DNA of 64,000 bases, taken from contig CAVVFX010000020.1 of the NCBI GenBank assembly GCA_963747535.1, positions 248,001 through 312,000 on the forward strand, given 5' to 3'. The position numbers were made by a program, and so were the translations under genes. This document shows, in pieces, positions 24,559 through 32,966 of the stretch (position 1 is the first letter of the stretch; each line of letters begins with the position of its first letter). The notes under the pieces are model-generated. The model made no database searches. It worked only from the letters and a program-made list of their open reading frames with translations, and was not told where the DNA came from. The DNA is from CAVVFX01 sp963747535 (GTDB lineage Bacteria; Acidobacteriota; Terriglobia; Bryobacterales; Bryobacteraceae).

Positions 24559-27516
24559 ATGGCGATGGCTGACCAACTTTCCCTGGTGGATACCTTTGAT
24601 ACATCGCGACCCGCCAATCCGCTTTTCTGTCATCAGGACTTTCTGGAAAAGTTAGCTGAGCACAGCCGCGATGCCACCGGCCGCCGCGCCGGCTTCCTGA
24701 TGCAACGTCTCGCCGTCGATACCGGCAGGCTGCACTACAAGAGCACCAGCGGCGTGAATCGCGGCTGGCGGAGGTCGCGATTGGGCGGGAGTCACGGCAG
24801 CCACTTCTACGCCTGGTGGGCTCCCAAAGACGCCTCGCCATTCAAAGGGTGTGATGACTTCGCCATGGCTCCGGATGGGGCGCTTATTCTGCGCGACATC
24901 CGTCACCACGACGACCATTCGCTCTTGACCCCACAGAACCTCGGCGTGCATTATCTGCCGCTCACCGTCCGCGATTTGCGACGCGATGAGTATGCGCCTT
25001 CGCCCTGGAGCCAGGCCCAGGCACGCTTCGCGGGAGCGCGGCAGCCGGTGCGTATTCTCAAAGGCCATCCCGGCTCCGGCAAGACGACGGCGCTGTGGCA
25101 CGCGGCCGATTCGACGAACGCGCAGCGGGTCCTCTATGTGACCTATTCGAGCGATCTCGCGGCGCTCGCCCGCAACCATTTCGACCGCTACTGCTCGTCG
25201 GAGAAGCGTTTCCACGTGGTCACCTTTCCTCGCCTGGTACGCGAAATCCTGGGCAGCGATGTGCCGGCTGTGAGTGAGCCTGAATCGCGGCGCGCCTTCA
25301 TGCGCGACCTGGTTCCGTTCGCCAGGAATATCGGCGTCTGGTCCAGTGCACAGACTGCGCTCTATGACGAGCTCCACGCACACCTGATCGGAGACGCGCT
25401 GCCCACTGCGATCGGCCGCTTCGCAGCTTGCAAAGGACCGCGGGTTCCGGACGCCGCTTATTCCGAGCGCCGCACCCGCTACCTGGGCGCCAACGCCGTC
25501 GACTCGGCCCTCGATGCAGCCAATCGTTTGGCGCGGATCGACAGCGCTACGCTGGCCGATCGCTATTTTCCCGAGCTCGCGCTGGCCTGGAAAGCGGTGG
25601 AGTATTTGCGCACGTCACCCGGGATCGCGGCCACCGAGTTCGACTGCATCGCAGTGGATGAGTGCCAGGATCTCACGCCGATCGAGACCACGGTCTTCAT
25701 TCAACTGGCACACCTCGCTAACCGCGGGAGGCGCGTCCCTTTGCCGGTGCTGGTGGCCGGCGATGAAGCTCAAACCGTCCGGCCCACCGATTTCGAATGG
25801 GGCTGGCTCAACGACTTATTGCATGCCGGGGTGGGCACGCCGTCTGAGTACCACCTCAAGTCCAATTTGCGAAGTCCGCGACGCATCGCGGAGTTGGTGA
25901 ACCGGGTCTGGGATCTCTACGCGCACCTCGATAAGCGCGATCGGCCGAGCGGAACCGGCTACGCGGAAATCGACGACGATGCCACCGATCAGATTCTTTA
26001 CTGCACCGCCGCGCCGGGCGCTGAACTCAACGAATTACTGACCGTGCTGGCGGCACGCGAAGGCCTGGCACTTATCACGTTGGACGACACCGTTCCCGCG
26101 TTCGTGCCGGAATCGCTGCGGCCGAATGTGCTGACCGTAGAGGAAGCCAAGGGCCTCGATTTTCACTCGGTCTGTGTGCTCGATGCCGGCCGCCACGTGG
26201 AGCGAATCACGAAGTTCAACCAGCGTGTGCGCCCCAATTCGGATATTGATGCTCTGTACAAGCGCTTGGCCATCGATCAACTGCGCGTCGCCGTCAGCCG
26301 CGCGACGGAACGCCTGCTCTGGCTGGACATCAGTCCGACCGACGATACCGTTGATCAAAGCCTGGAGTTTCTCAACGGCGAAGAAGGGCTCGGCGGGATC
26401 TCCGCGTCTGTTCCAACGGCGATTCTGAAGACCCTGGAAGAAGATCAGCTGGACGTTGAGGAGCGCATCCAACTTTGCCTGTCGGACGCGCGTCAATATC
26501 TGAGTGTAAAGCCCGACATGGCCTGGTCGCGCGCGCAGCAGGCTGTGACGCTGCTCGGGCCGGAGGGCGCGCCCGCCTCGATCACCGACATCTCGGTTCG
26601 TACCGCGGCGTATTTAACTGCGGGCGAGATTTGTTTCTGCCTGGCGTGCCGGGGCAGCAAACTGGCCGCGGAACTGGGAAGTCCGGACCTGTTCAAGGAG
26701 TCGTATCGGCACCTGATCAATGCCCGGCGGATCGGCTTGGCCGGCAGCGTCAGGGTGATCGAACACGTGCATCGGCCTCCCATGGGCATGTCGCATACGG
26801 CTGCACTCCTCGAACTGGCGCGTTGTCTGCCCATGTACAAAAAGGACTACGAACCGTGGCTCATGGCGGAGATCGAAGCCCGGTCCAAGGTCTGGATCGA
26901 AGAGTTGGAGGCGGGGCTGTTTAATGCCACCAACGCCGCTCAGCTCATTAAATTGCTCCCGCCCTTCTACGAGGTTTTGGGTGTTCCGGATCGCACCGCC
27001 CGCACCGAGAAAATGCGGCAGAAGGCCATTAATCTTCTCATCCGGGACAAGCAATTCTCCGCCGCGCTCGATGCCCTGAGCTCCATGCCGGAACGACAGC
27101 CCAAGCTGGAAGCTGCCTGTTACGAGGGGCTGCAGGACTATCGCAAAGCAGCTGAAAGTTACCGGGCTGCCGGAGACTTGAAATCGGCCCTGTCCTGTTA
27201 TCGAACCGTACCCGACCTGGAGGCCGCTCTTCAGTTGCTGCCCGAGCTTGGAGATGCTCATCCCGCCGCGGATACTTTGCAGTGGATGTCGAGGATGCAG
27301 AAGCTGGTTGCGGAACGGCCGGAGAAGTTTACCAAGACTGTTACGCCTGCCGAGAAAAAGCTGTTGGAGGAGATGCTGGAGCGAAGCCTCGGTGTCACGC
27401 GCCGCAAACCGGCCGTCAAACGCGCCCCGGCGGTGAAGAAGGCTGCGCCAAAGGCTGCGGTGAAGAAGGCTGTGCCGAGGCCCACAAGGGGTAGGACAGA
27501 TAAGGAGCTCTTTTGA
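24559..27516 (+). CDS. UvrD-like superfamily 1 helicase/ATPase with C-terminal repeat and Lys-rich tail
   Basis: A 985-residue protein from ATG 24559. The N-terminal 150 residues are unrecognised, with several His and Trp residues. A P-loop GHPGSGKTTA is centred at about residue 175. Walker B reads AVDECQDLTP (about 367). DEAQTV follows as the motif III region, then KSNLRSPRRIAELVNR (motif IV-like), VEEAKGLDFHSVCVLD (motif V) and LRVAVSRATERLLWLD (motif VI), so the SF1 motor appears complete. From about 640 onwards it is helical with TPR-like pairs (ACYEGLQDYRKAAESYRAAG, then DLKSALSCYRTV). The last 40 residues are a Lys/Ala/Pro tail like a histone H1 tail. It is monocistronic. A DNA- or RNP-remodelling role is inferred. 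Confidence 0.85.
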   Translation: MAMADQLSLVDTFDTSRPANPLFCHQDFLEKLAEHSRDATGRRAGFLMQRLAVDTGRLHYKSTSGVNRGWRRSRLGGSHGSHFYAWWAPKDASPFKGCDDFAMAPDGALILRDIRHHDDHSLLTPQNLGVHYLPLTVRDLRRDEYAPSPWSQAQARFAGARQPVRILKGHPGSGKTTALWHAADSTNAQRVLYVTYSSDLAALARNHFDRYCSSEKRFHVVTFPRLVREILGSDVPAVSEPESRRAFMRDLVPFARNIGVWSSAQTALYDELHAHLIGDALPTAIGRFAACKGPRVPDAAYSERRTRYLGANAVDSALDAANRLARIDSATLADRYFPELALAWKAVEYLRTSPGIAATEFDCIAVDECQDLTPIETTVFIQLAHLANRGRRVPLPVLVAGDEAQTVRPTDFEWGWLNDLLHAGVGTPSEYHLKSNLRSPRRIAELVNRVWDLYAHLDKRDRPSGTGYAEIDDDATDQILYCTAAPGAELNELLTVLAAREGLALITLDDTVPAFVPESLRPNVLTVEEAKGLDFHSVCVLDAGRHVERITKFNQRVRPNSDIDALYKRLAIDQLRVAVSRATERLLWLDISPTDDTVDQSLEFLNGEEGLGGISASVPTAILKTLEEDQLDVEERIQLCLSDARQYLSVKPDMAWSRAQQAVTLLGPEGAPASITDISVRTAAYLTAGEICFCLACRGSKLAAELGSPDLFKESYRHLINARRIGLAGSVRVIEHVHRPPMGMSHTAALLELARCLPMYKKDYEPWLMAEIEARSKVWIEELEAGLFNATNAAQLIKLLPPFYEVLGVPDRTARTEKMRQKAINLLIRDKQFSAALDALSSMPERQPKLEAACYEGLQDYRKAAESYRAAGDLKSALSCYRTVPDLEAALQLLPELGDAHPAADTLQWMSRMQKLVAERPEKFTKTVTPAEKKLLEEMLERSLGVTRRKPAVKRAPAVKKAAPKAAVKKAVPRPTRGRTDKELF

Positions 27517-27531
27517 AGCGAGTGCGTGACC

Positions 27532-28770
27532 TCAGTTCCGCCGCAGGTTCTTCACCACTTTGCCCCCGCGCATTACCCAGATCACCCGGCGCACCGCGGT
27601 GATGTCTTCAAGAGGATTGCCGTCGACAGCCACCAGGTCGGCTTCCATTCCCGGCGCGATGGCGCCAATTCGATCCGCCATCCCGAGCGCCTCCGCGGAC
27701 GTCGATGTTGCGGCGACAATTGCGTCCATCGGCTTCTGCCCGCCCTGTTGCACCCGCACCACGTACTCCTCGGCATTGTGGCCGTGTGCGCCAGCCACCG
27801 CGTCGGTGCCGAAGACGATCTTCACATGGTGCGCCAGGGCTCGCCGGAAAGTATCCAGACCAGTCGCAATGCCTCGTTGCATGTAGCCGAATCCGGCTTC
27901 GTCGAAGTTGCCGATGCCCAGGAACCGTTCCGGGTTCTTGAGGTAATTCTGCAGGACCACGCCGACGTTGGGATCGAAATATGCGCCCTTTTGCGCCATG
28001 AGGTCGAGCACCTCGTCGGAAAGCGAGTTGCCGTGCTCGATGGAGGTGCAGCCTGCCAGAATAGCGGCCTTCGCACCCTCGCTTCCCTGCGCGTGAACCA
28101 CACTGCGCCGGCCCATGCCTTTGGCTTCATCGCAGGCGGCTTGGATCTGGGCATCCGTCATACTTTGCGCCCCGCCTTCACGAATACTCTTGGTGGCGAA
28201 GATCTTGACGACATCCGCCCCGTCGATCACCATCTGGCGGACGCGGGCTCGGATCTGTTCGGGGTCGCCCGACTTCTCGTCTATATGCCCGAGGCTGGTC
28301 AACAGCCGCGGACCCGGCAGCACGCCGCGATTGATGGCGTCGCGTAAGACGCCGTCGAGCGGGTCTCCCAGGCTCTGGATGGTCGTAAAACCAGCCTGCA
28401 GCGTCGCCCATGCGTTCTCCGTTGAATACAGCACTGCGACCTCCGGCGGTTCGGGCGCGACCTGGTACTTCCCGTTGGAGCCAAAGTGCCACCCGATATG
28501 GACATGGGTATCGATCCAACCGGGCATCAGCGTCAGGCCGGTGAGTTCGTACTCATTGCCCTTGGTCGCCGGATCGACCCGCAGAATACGGTTGCCCTGG
28601 ATCATCAGCGTCTTGTTCTTGAGCACGCCGCCTTTACCATCGAGAATGAGCGGTGCGTGCACCGTGACGATCGGCGCGGGCTGGCCTAACGCCGTTTGTA
28701 CGCAAATATTCAGCCATAAAGCACTAAGAGAAAGGCTCAGTGGCAATAGGTGGTTTATGAAAAATTTCAT
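27532..28770 (-). CDS. Exported amidohydrolase (imidazolonepropionase/prolidase-like)
   Basis: A 412-residue protein with a Sec signal (LLPLSLSLSALWLNICVQTALGQ, given in part). It has the amidohydrolase metal set: HVHIGWH after PGWID (about residue 88), a Lys in DVVKIFATKS as the carbamylated-lysine candidate, His in SVVHAQGSEG, SIEHGNSLSDE and the catalytic Asp in VFGTDAVAGAHGHN. These secreted members of the subtype III amidohydrolases often act on dipeptides or lactam compounds. The substrate here is not determinable. It is a single gene, divergent from the PilZ gene. Confidence 0.9.
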   Translation of the reverse strand: MKFFINHLLPLSLSLSALWLNICVQTALGQPAPIVTVHAPLILDGKGGVLKNKTLMIQGNRILRVDPATKGNEYELTGLTLMPGWIDTHVHIGWHFGSNGKYQVAPEPPEVAVLYSTENAWATLQAGFTTIQSLGDPLDGVLRDAINRGVLPGPRLLTSLGHIDEKSGDPEQIRARVRQMVIDGADVVKIFATKSIREGGAQSMTDAQIQAACDEAKGMGRRSVVHAQGSEGAKAAILAGCTSIEHGNSLSDEVLDLMAQKGAYFDPNVGVVLQNYLKNPERFLGIGNFDEAGFGYMQRGIATGLDTFRRALAHHVKIVFGTDAVAGAHGHNAEEYVVRVQQGGQKPMDAIVAATSTSAEALGMADRIGAIAPGMEADLVAVDGNPLEDITAVRRVIWVMRGGKVVKNLRRN

Positions 28771-28807
28771 CTTTTCACTTGCTTCATATTAAACTTGTTT
28801 CGCCTGA

Positions 28808-29176
28808 ATGCCGATGGTAGAACGTATGCTGGAACGAAGATGGGAACGGAGGCTCCTATGCGCCGACCTGGTTCAGGTCGAGTGGAGGGATCGGGCGGGA
28901 CAAACCTTGAGCGCAACGGCGATTCTGGAGGATATCTCGCGCACGGGCGCTTGTCTGCAGACCGATGTCCCGCTGCCGGTGGAAGAATGGGTCCAGGTCA
29001 AGCACGGACGTAAGACCCTGGACGGCAAGGTAAGCTATTGCACCTACCGCGATATAGGGTATTTTGCCGGGGTTACCTTTACCGGAAAGCAGCACTGGTC
29101 GCGGCGTTTGTTTCGTCCGAAACACCTGGTTGACCCTGCAAATTTGGAAGCGCCGCCGGCCGACATTTCAGGTTAA
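28808..29176 (+). CDS. PilZ domain protein
   Basis: A 122-residue soluble protein. The N-terminus has the RxxxR-type motif (ERRWERRLLCADLVQVEW), followed by the PilZ (D/N)xSxxG element as EDISRTGACLQTD and a VKHGRKTLDGKVSYCTYRD strand region, ending GYFAGVTFTG. These are the residues that bind cyclic di-GMP in PilZ receptors, so binding is plausible. ATG 28826 is an alternative start. No partner gene is linked. Confidence 0.85.
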   Translation: MPMVERMLERRWERRLLCADLVQVEWRDRAGQTLSATAILEDISRTGACLQTDVPLPVEEWVQVKHGRKTLDGKVSYCTYRDIGYFAGVTFTGKQHWSRRLFRPKHLVDPANLEAPPADISG

Positions 29177-29180
29177 GTGC

Positions 29181-29209
29181 GGTTGCGCAGCAGTCCATTC
29201 TGCGCGACC
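29181..29209. terminator. Bidirectional hairpin between convergent genes
   Basis: GGTTGCGCAG (29181-29190) pairs with CTGCGCGACC (29200-29209), nearly perfectly, across a 9-base loop, between the PilZ and UPF0173 genes. No clear T-run follows, so efficiency is uncertain. Confidence 0.5.
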
Positions 29210-29217
29210 GCGCGCGC

Positions 29218-29910
29218 CTACCAGGTGAAGGCTTTGCCCGGTTCCAGCGTCACAACTTCCGCACCGGTGTCCTTCGTCAGTTCGCGCAACTGATCCGGGT
29301 GTCCGATTAGCGCAGGAAAGGTGCCGAAGTGCATGCAGATCACTTTCTTAGGCTTCAACAACCGTACGGCGGCGGCGGCTTCGACCGGGCTCATGGTATA
29401 CAGATCGCCAATCGGCAGAAACACCAGTTCCGGATGGTAGAGTTGCTCGATGAGCTGCATGTCGGTGAATACATTCGTGTCTCCGGCGAAATATAACGTG
29501 CGGCGGTCATCGAAGCGGAGCACATAGCCTGCGGCTTCGCCACCATAAATAATCTTGCCGTCGTCCAGGATCCCGCAACTGTGGATGGCGTGCGTCATGG
29601 TGATCGTGACGCTGCCGATCTTCTGTGTCCCGCCCTTGTTCATCGGGTGCAGGTTTTCGACACCCTGGCTCTCCAGCCAGTGACAAGTCTCATAGATCGC
29701 GCCGACTTGTGGCGAATGCTTTTTGGCGAGCGGCACCGCGTCGTGAATGTGATCGAAATGACCGTGCGTAATCAGCATGAGGTCAATCTTGTGAATGCTG
29801 AAGCCCTCCGGATATTTAGGATTGCCTTCGGTCCACGGGTCCATCAGGATGTGCTCGCCGGATGGGAGAAGAAACATGAAAGTGCCGTGCCCAAGCCAGG
29901 TGATGTCCAT
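29218..29910 (-). CDS. UPF0173-type metallo-beta-lactamase-fold hydrolase
   Basis: A 230-residue cytoplasmic protein of the metal-dependent hydrolase family related to YtkL/UlaG. It opens MDITWLGHGTFMF and carries the HxHxDH box as THGHFDHIHD (about residue 53), then THAIHSCG, the FAGDTNVFTD Asp ligand and a late His in ICMHFGTFP. These complete a dinuclear metal site. Substrate unknown. It is divergent from the DUF3604 gene with 88 bases between them. Confidence 0.92.
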   Translation of the reverse strand: MDITWLGHGTFMFLLPSGEHILMDPWTEGNPKYPEGFSIHKIDLMLITHGHFDHIHDAVPLAKKHSPQVGAIYETCHWLESQGVENLHPMNKGGTQKIGSVTITMTHAIHSCGILDDGKIIYGGEAAGYVLRFDDRRTLYFAGDTNVFTDMQLIEQLYHPELVFLPIGDLYTMSPVEAAAAVRLLKPKKVICMHFGTFPALIGHPDQLRELTKDTGAEVVTLEPGKAFTW

Positions 29911-29998
29911 TTCTCAAGTCTCCTACAACATCATAGGCCACGAGATAATACAGCAACGAAGTTTGTGACTGTTCCTGGTGGTGTAAACTACACCTCAA

Positions 29999-32611
29999 AT
30001 GCCAATTGTGCGCCGGCCTCGGGTAGTGCCCATCGTCCTGGCCATTTTGATTCTCGGTGTCGTCGGCCTCGGGCGATTCAGGGCCGCGCCGCAACTCGCT
30101 CCCGCCAACCTGAACCAGCCTTCCGGCGTCGGACCCGCGCTCACCGCGCCGGGTGCGCGTGTGGCCTGGCTGTCAGGCTTAGGGCAACTCAGCGACGCCC
30201 GGCGCGAAGACGACTTTCCCTCTATTGCTGCAGCTCCGGACGGCACGATATGGAGCGTTTGGGCCAGCTATAGCGGTCTTTATGACGAGGTGCGGGCCCG
30301 TTGCTTCCGCAACGGCTCATGGACGACCTCGTTCCCGATCCCAGGCGTTACCGGCGATGTCTGGATGCCGCAGGTTTCGCTCGACGCCACCGGCACTCCC
30401 TGGTTCGTATGGTCGCAGCAGGTCGACTATCCCTCGCGGGACCCGGAGCGGGTGCGTTGGAATCTCTTTGCCATCTCCATGGAAGGCAGCCGTTGGAGTA
30501 AGTTGCAACGACTGACCACGGAGGCCGGTCCCGACCTGAATCATCGCCTCAAACGCGACTCCGCCGGCAGGCTTTGGCTCGTCTGGCAGGGCTTTCACAA
30601 TGGCCGCAGCGGTATCTTTCTCAAGTACCTCGACGGTGGGGAGTGGTCCCAAACCTATCCGATTACTGACACCGGAGCGAGTAGCTTTGATAACTGGTAT
30701 CCCGACGTTACCGTAGACAGTAAAGGTACCGCGTACATCGCGTGGGACACTTACCGCAACGATAGTTTTGACCTGCTCATGCGAACGTTTCGCGATGGCC
30801 AGTTGGGCGAAGTGGAAACCATCGCGGCTACTCCGGAATCCGAAGCCAATGCAGCCATTGCTGTCGACAAGCAGGATCGTGTCTGGATCGCCTACGATCA
30901 GATGGGCGTTAACTGGGGTAAGGACAACGGCGCGGTCATTCGCGCCACCCAGCCCGGTATCCCGTTGAACCACAAGCGTCAGGTGCACGTGGTGGTCCGC
31001 ACGCCCGGGGGACTGGTTGAACCGGCGGAACAACCCGCTGAAGCGATGCCGCCCAACGACCAGGGGAACAATGAGCTGCCGCGGCTCTACTGCGATAAAG
31101 ACGGCCGCGTATGGATTACGATGCGCCATAAAACGGAGCGTCCTGCCACGTGGTCCAGGCCATGGCAGGTCAATACGGAGCAGGTCCAGAGCATGGCGGC
31201 CGTACGGGGCTTCTGGGAGACTTACGTGACTTACTACGATGGCGCCGGCTGGATCCCTGCCACGCAAGTTCCCCACAGTAAGGACCGGATCAGTTCCTAC
31301 TCCGATCTCGCAGCCGCGCCCAATGGTCAGATGTGGGCCGTCTGGCATACTGATAATCGACCCGACGACCAGGTGCAGATTCCGGTCAAAAACGACATCT
31401 GGACGGCCGTGTTTACCCCCGCGGTCCCGGGCAAGGACCCATCCCTTACATCGGTCTCGAAAGTCGCCCCGGTCAAGCAGAAGCCGGGCCATGTCGATGA
31501 GGCCGGCGACGTGAAGACCATCCGGGCGCATCGCATTTTAATCGGCGGAGTGGAGCATCGCATCGTGCGCGGCGACCTGCATCGCCATACCGAACTGTCT
31601 ACCGATGGCGGCGGCCGCGCCGACGGCTCGCTGGTCGACTTCATGCGCTACATGTTCGATGCGGCCAGCATGGACTTCGGCGCCGTCACTGACCACAATG
31701 CCGGCGGCGACAACGAATACTGGTGGTGGTACACCAACAAGCTCACCGACCTGTATCACGTTCCCGGCCGCTATTCGGCACTCTTCGGCTACGAGCGGAG
31801 CGCCACTTACCCCAACGGCCATCGCAACATCATTCATCCCTATCGCAACATCCCGGTCGTCAAGTTCCATTTCCGCGCCGACGTACCCGAATACTGGTCG
31901 ACCTACGAAGCGGTTTCGCGCGACATGGTGGATAACGAGACTCAGCAACTCTACGACCACATCCGCCGCACGGGAGGGATCGCCATTTCTCATACCAGCG
32001 GCACGAATATGGGTACCGATTGGCGCGATAACGATAAGGAACTGGAACCTATCGTTGAGATCTACCAGGGCTGCCGGACCAACTACGAGCACGAAGGCGC
32101 GCCCCGCTCCGATAAAGCACCGGCCAATGCCGGCGAGCCGCAAAGCTCCTATCGCCGCGAGGGCTATGTCTGGAACGCCTTGACGAAGGGTTATCGCCTC
32201 GGTTTCGAGGCCAGCAGCGATCACAACTCGACCCACATCTCCTACACCATGGTGGTCACCGATAAAACCACCCGGGTAGGTATTATGGACGCCATCCGCA
32301 AACGCCACACCTACGGCGCGACCGACAACATCGTGCTGGAGTTTTGGGCCGGCGACCATTTCATGGGCGACGAGTTTCGCTCTGCTACGATTCCTCCGAT
32401 TCGTGTCAAGGTGCGCGGTACCGGCAAGATTGCCAAGGTCAGCATCATTCGCAATCAGAAGTACGTTTACGAAGCCAAGCCGGACCAGCAGGAGGTGGCT
32501 CTGGAGTACCGTGACACCAGCCCCGATCCCGGCACGAATTACTATTACGCGCGCATCGAACAGGCCGATGGCCAGATCGCCTGGGCCAGCCCAATCTGGA
32601 TTATGAGATAG
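29999..32611 (+). CDS. DUF3604/PHP-type protein with N-terminal beta-propeller
   Basis: An 870-residue exported or membrane-anchored protein. A hydrophobic N-terminal helix (VVPIVLAILILGVVGLG) is followed by about 450 residues of propeller-like repeats with sialidase/NHL-like signatures (PSIAAAPDGTIWSVWASYSG, LDATGTPWFVWSQQ, DSAGRLWLVWQGFHNG). From about 520 comes the PHP-like DUF3604 domain: GDLHRHTELSTDGGGRADGS, FGAVTDHNAGGDNEYWW, GIAISHTSGTNMG and a later EASSDHNSTHISYTMV. The His/Asp clusters suggest a metal-dependent phosphoesterase or hydrolase. Specific substrate unknown. It is a single gene. Confidence 0.87.
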   Translation: MPIVRRPRVVPIVLAILILGVVGLGRFRAAPQLAPANLNQPSGVGPALTAPGARVAWLSGLGQLSDARREDDFPSIAAAPDGTIWSVWASYSGLYDEVRARCFRNGSWTTSFPIPGVTGDVWMPQVSLDATGTPWFVWSQQVDYPSRDPERVRWNLFAISMEGSRWSKLQRLTTEAGPDLNHRLKRDSAGRLWLVWQGFHNGRSGIFLKYLDGGEWSQTYPITDTGASSFDNWYPDVTVDSKGTAYIAWDTYRNDSFDLLMRTFRDGQLGEVETIAATPESEANAAIAVDKQDRVWIAYDQMGVNWGKDNGAVIRATQPGIPLNHKRQVHVVVRTPGGLVEPAEQPAEAMPPNDQGNNELPRLYCDKDGRVWITMRHKTERPATWSRPWQVNTEQVQSMAAVRGFWETYVTYYDGAGWIPATQVPHSKDRISSYSDLAAAPNGQMWAVWHTDNRPDDQVQIPVKNDIWTAVFTPAVPGKDPSLTSVSKVAPVKQKPGHVDEAGDVKTIRAHRILIGGVEHRIVRGDLHRHTELSTDGGGRADGSLVDFMRYMFDAASMDFGAVTDHNAGGDNEYWWWYTNKLTDLYHVPGRYSALFGYERSATYPNGHRNIIHPYRNIPVVKFHFRADVPEYWSTYEAVSRDMVDNETQQLYDHIRRTGGIAISHTSGTNMGTDWRDNDKELEPIVEIYQGCRTNYEHEGAPRSDKAPANAGEPQSSYRREGYVWNALTKGYRLGFEASSDHNSTHISYTMVVTDKTTRVGIMDAIRKRHTYGATDNIVLEFWAGDHFMGDEFRSATIPPIRVKVRGTGKIAKVSIIRNQKYVYEAKPDQQEVALEYRDTSPDPGTNYYYARIEQADGQIAWASPIWIMR

Positions 32612-32675
32612 GCGCGGACGGTGGTATATTTGTTGCTGGAGCGGCTAGCAGGTCGCACTGCCAGCCGCTTCCGGT

Positions 32676-32759
32676 CTAAGGCCAGAGATCGAGTTCGATC
32701 TTGAACCGTGACCGTCGTGTCCTGAGTACCAGAACAACGATCAGCAACAGAAGAGTCAT
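32676..32759 (-). CDS. Candidate small membrane peptide (27 residues)
   Basis: A 27-codon frame on the minus strand. One hydrophobic helix (TLLLLIVVLVL) is followed by a basic stretch (RTRRSRFK) and the tail IELDLWP. Its ATG at 32759 is preceded by an almost perfect Shine-Dalgarno AAAGGAGGG about 7 bases upstream, which is stronger than most in this window. The hairpin 32793-32817 lies in its leader. No homologous family was recognised. It was kept as a candidate because of the ribosome-binding site and the helix-plus-positive-tail layout, which resembles short single-span membrane peptides. Confidence 0.45.
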   Translation of the reverse strand: MTLLLLIVVLVLRTRRSRFKIELDLWP

Positions 32760-32792
32760 AGCTGACCCTCCTTTCCACTCCGTAGATTTACG

Positions 32793-32817
32793 AGACCCCG
32801 CCCTCGAAGCGGGGTCT
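32793..32817. terminator. Perfect 9-bp GC-rich hairpin
   Basis: AGACCCCGC (32793-32801) pairs perfectly with GCGGGGTCT (32809-32817) over a 7-base loop, and TGCATTTTGG follows on the plus strand. It can act as an intrinsic terminator for the upstream DUF3604 gene. On the minus strand it lies in the leader of the small peptide gene. The remainder of the 355-base gap to the kinase gene shows nothing recognisable. Confidence 0.6.
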
Positions 32818-32966
32818 TGCATTTTGGTAGGAGTTCCGGACACCCTCCCGCCACGCAAGCTGCGACTCTCTAAAGTTCGGGAGCAGACGTCCTCAGAGTA
32901 GAGGTTTGTCTGACGATTGTCGATATCTCCTCATGCGTGGAGGGGGTATCTTAGTTCTAGAAGCAC

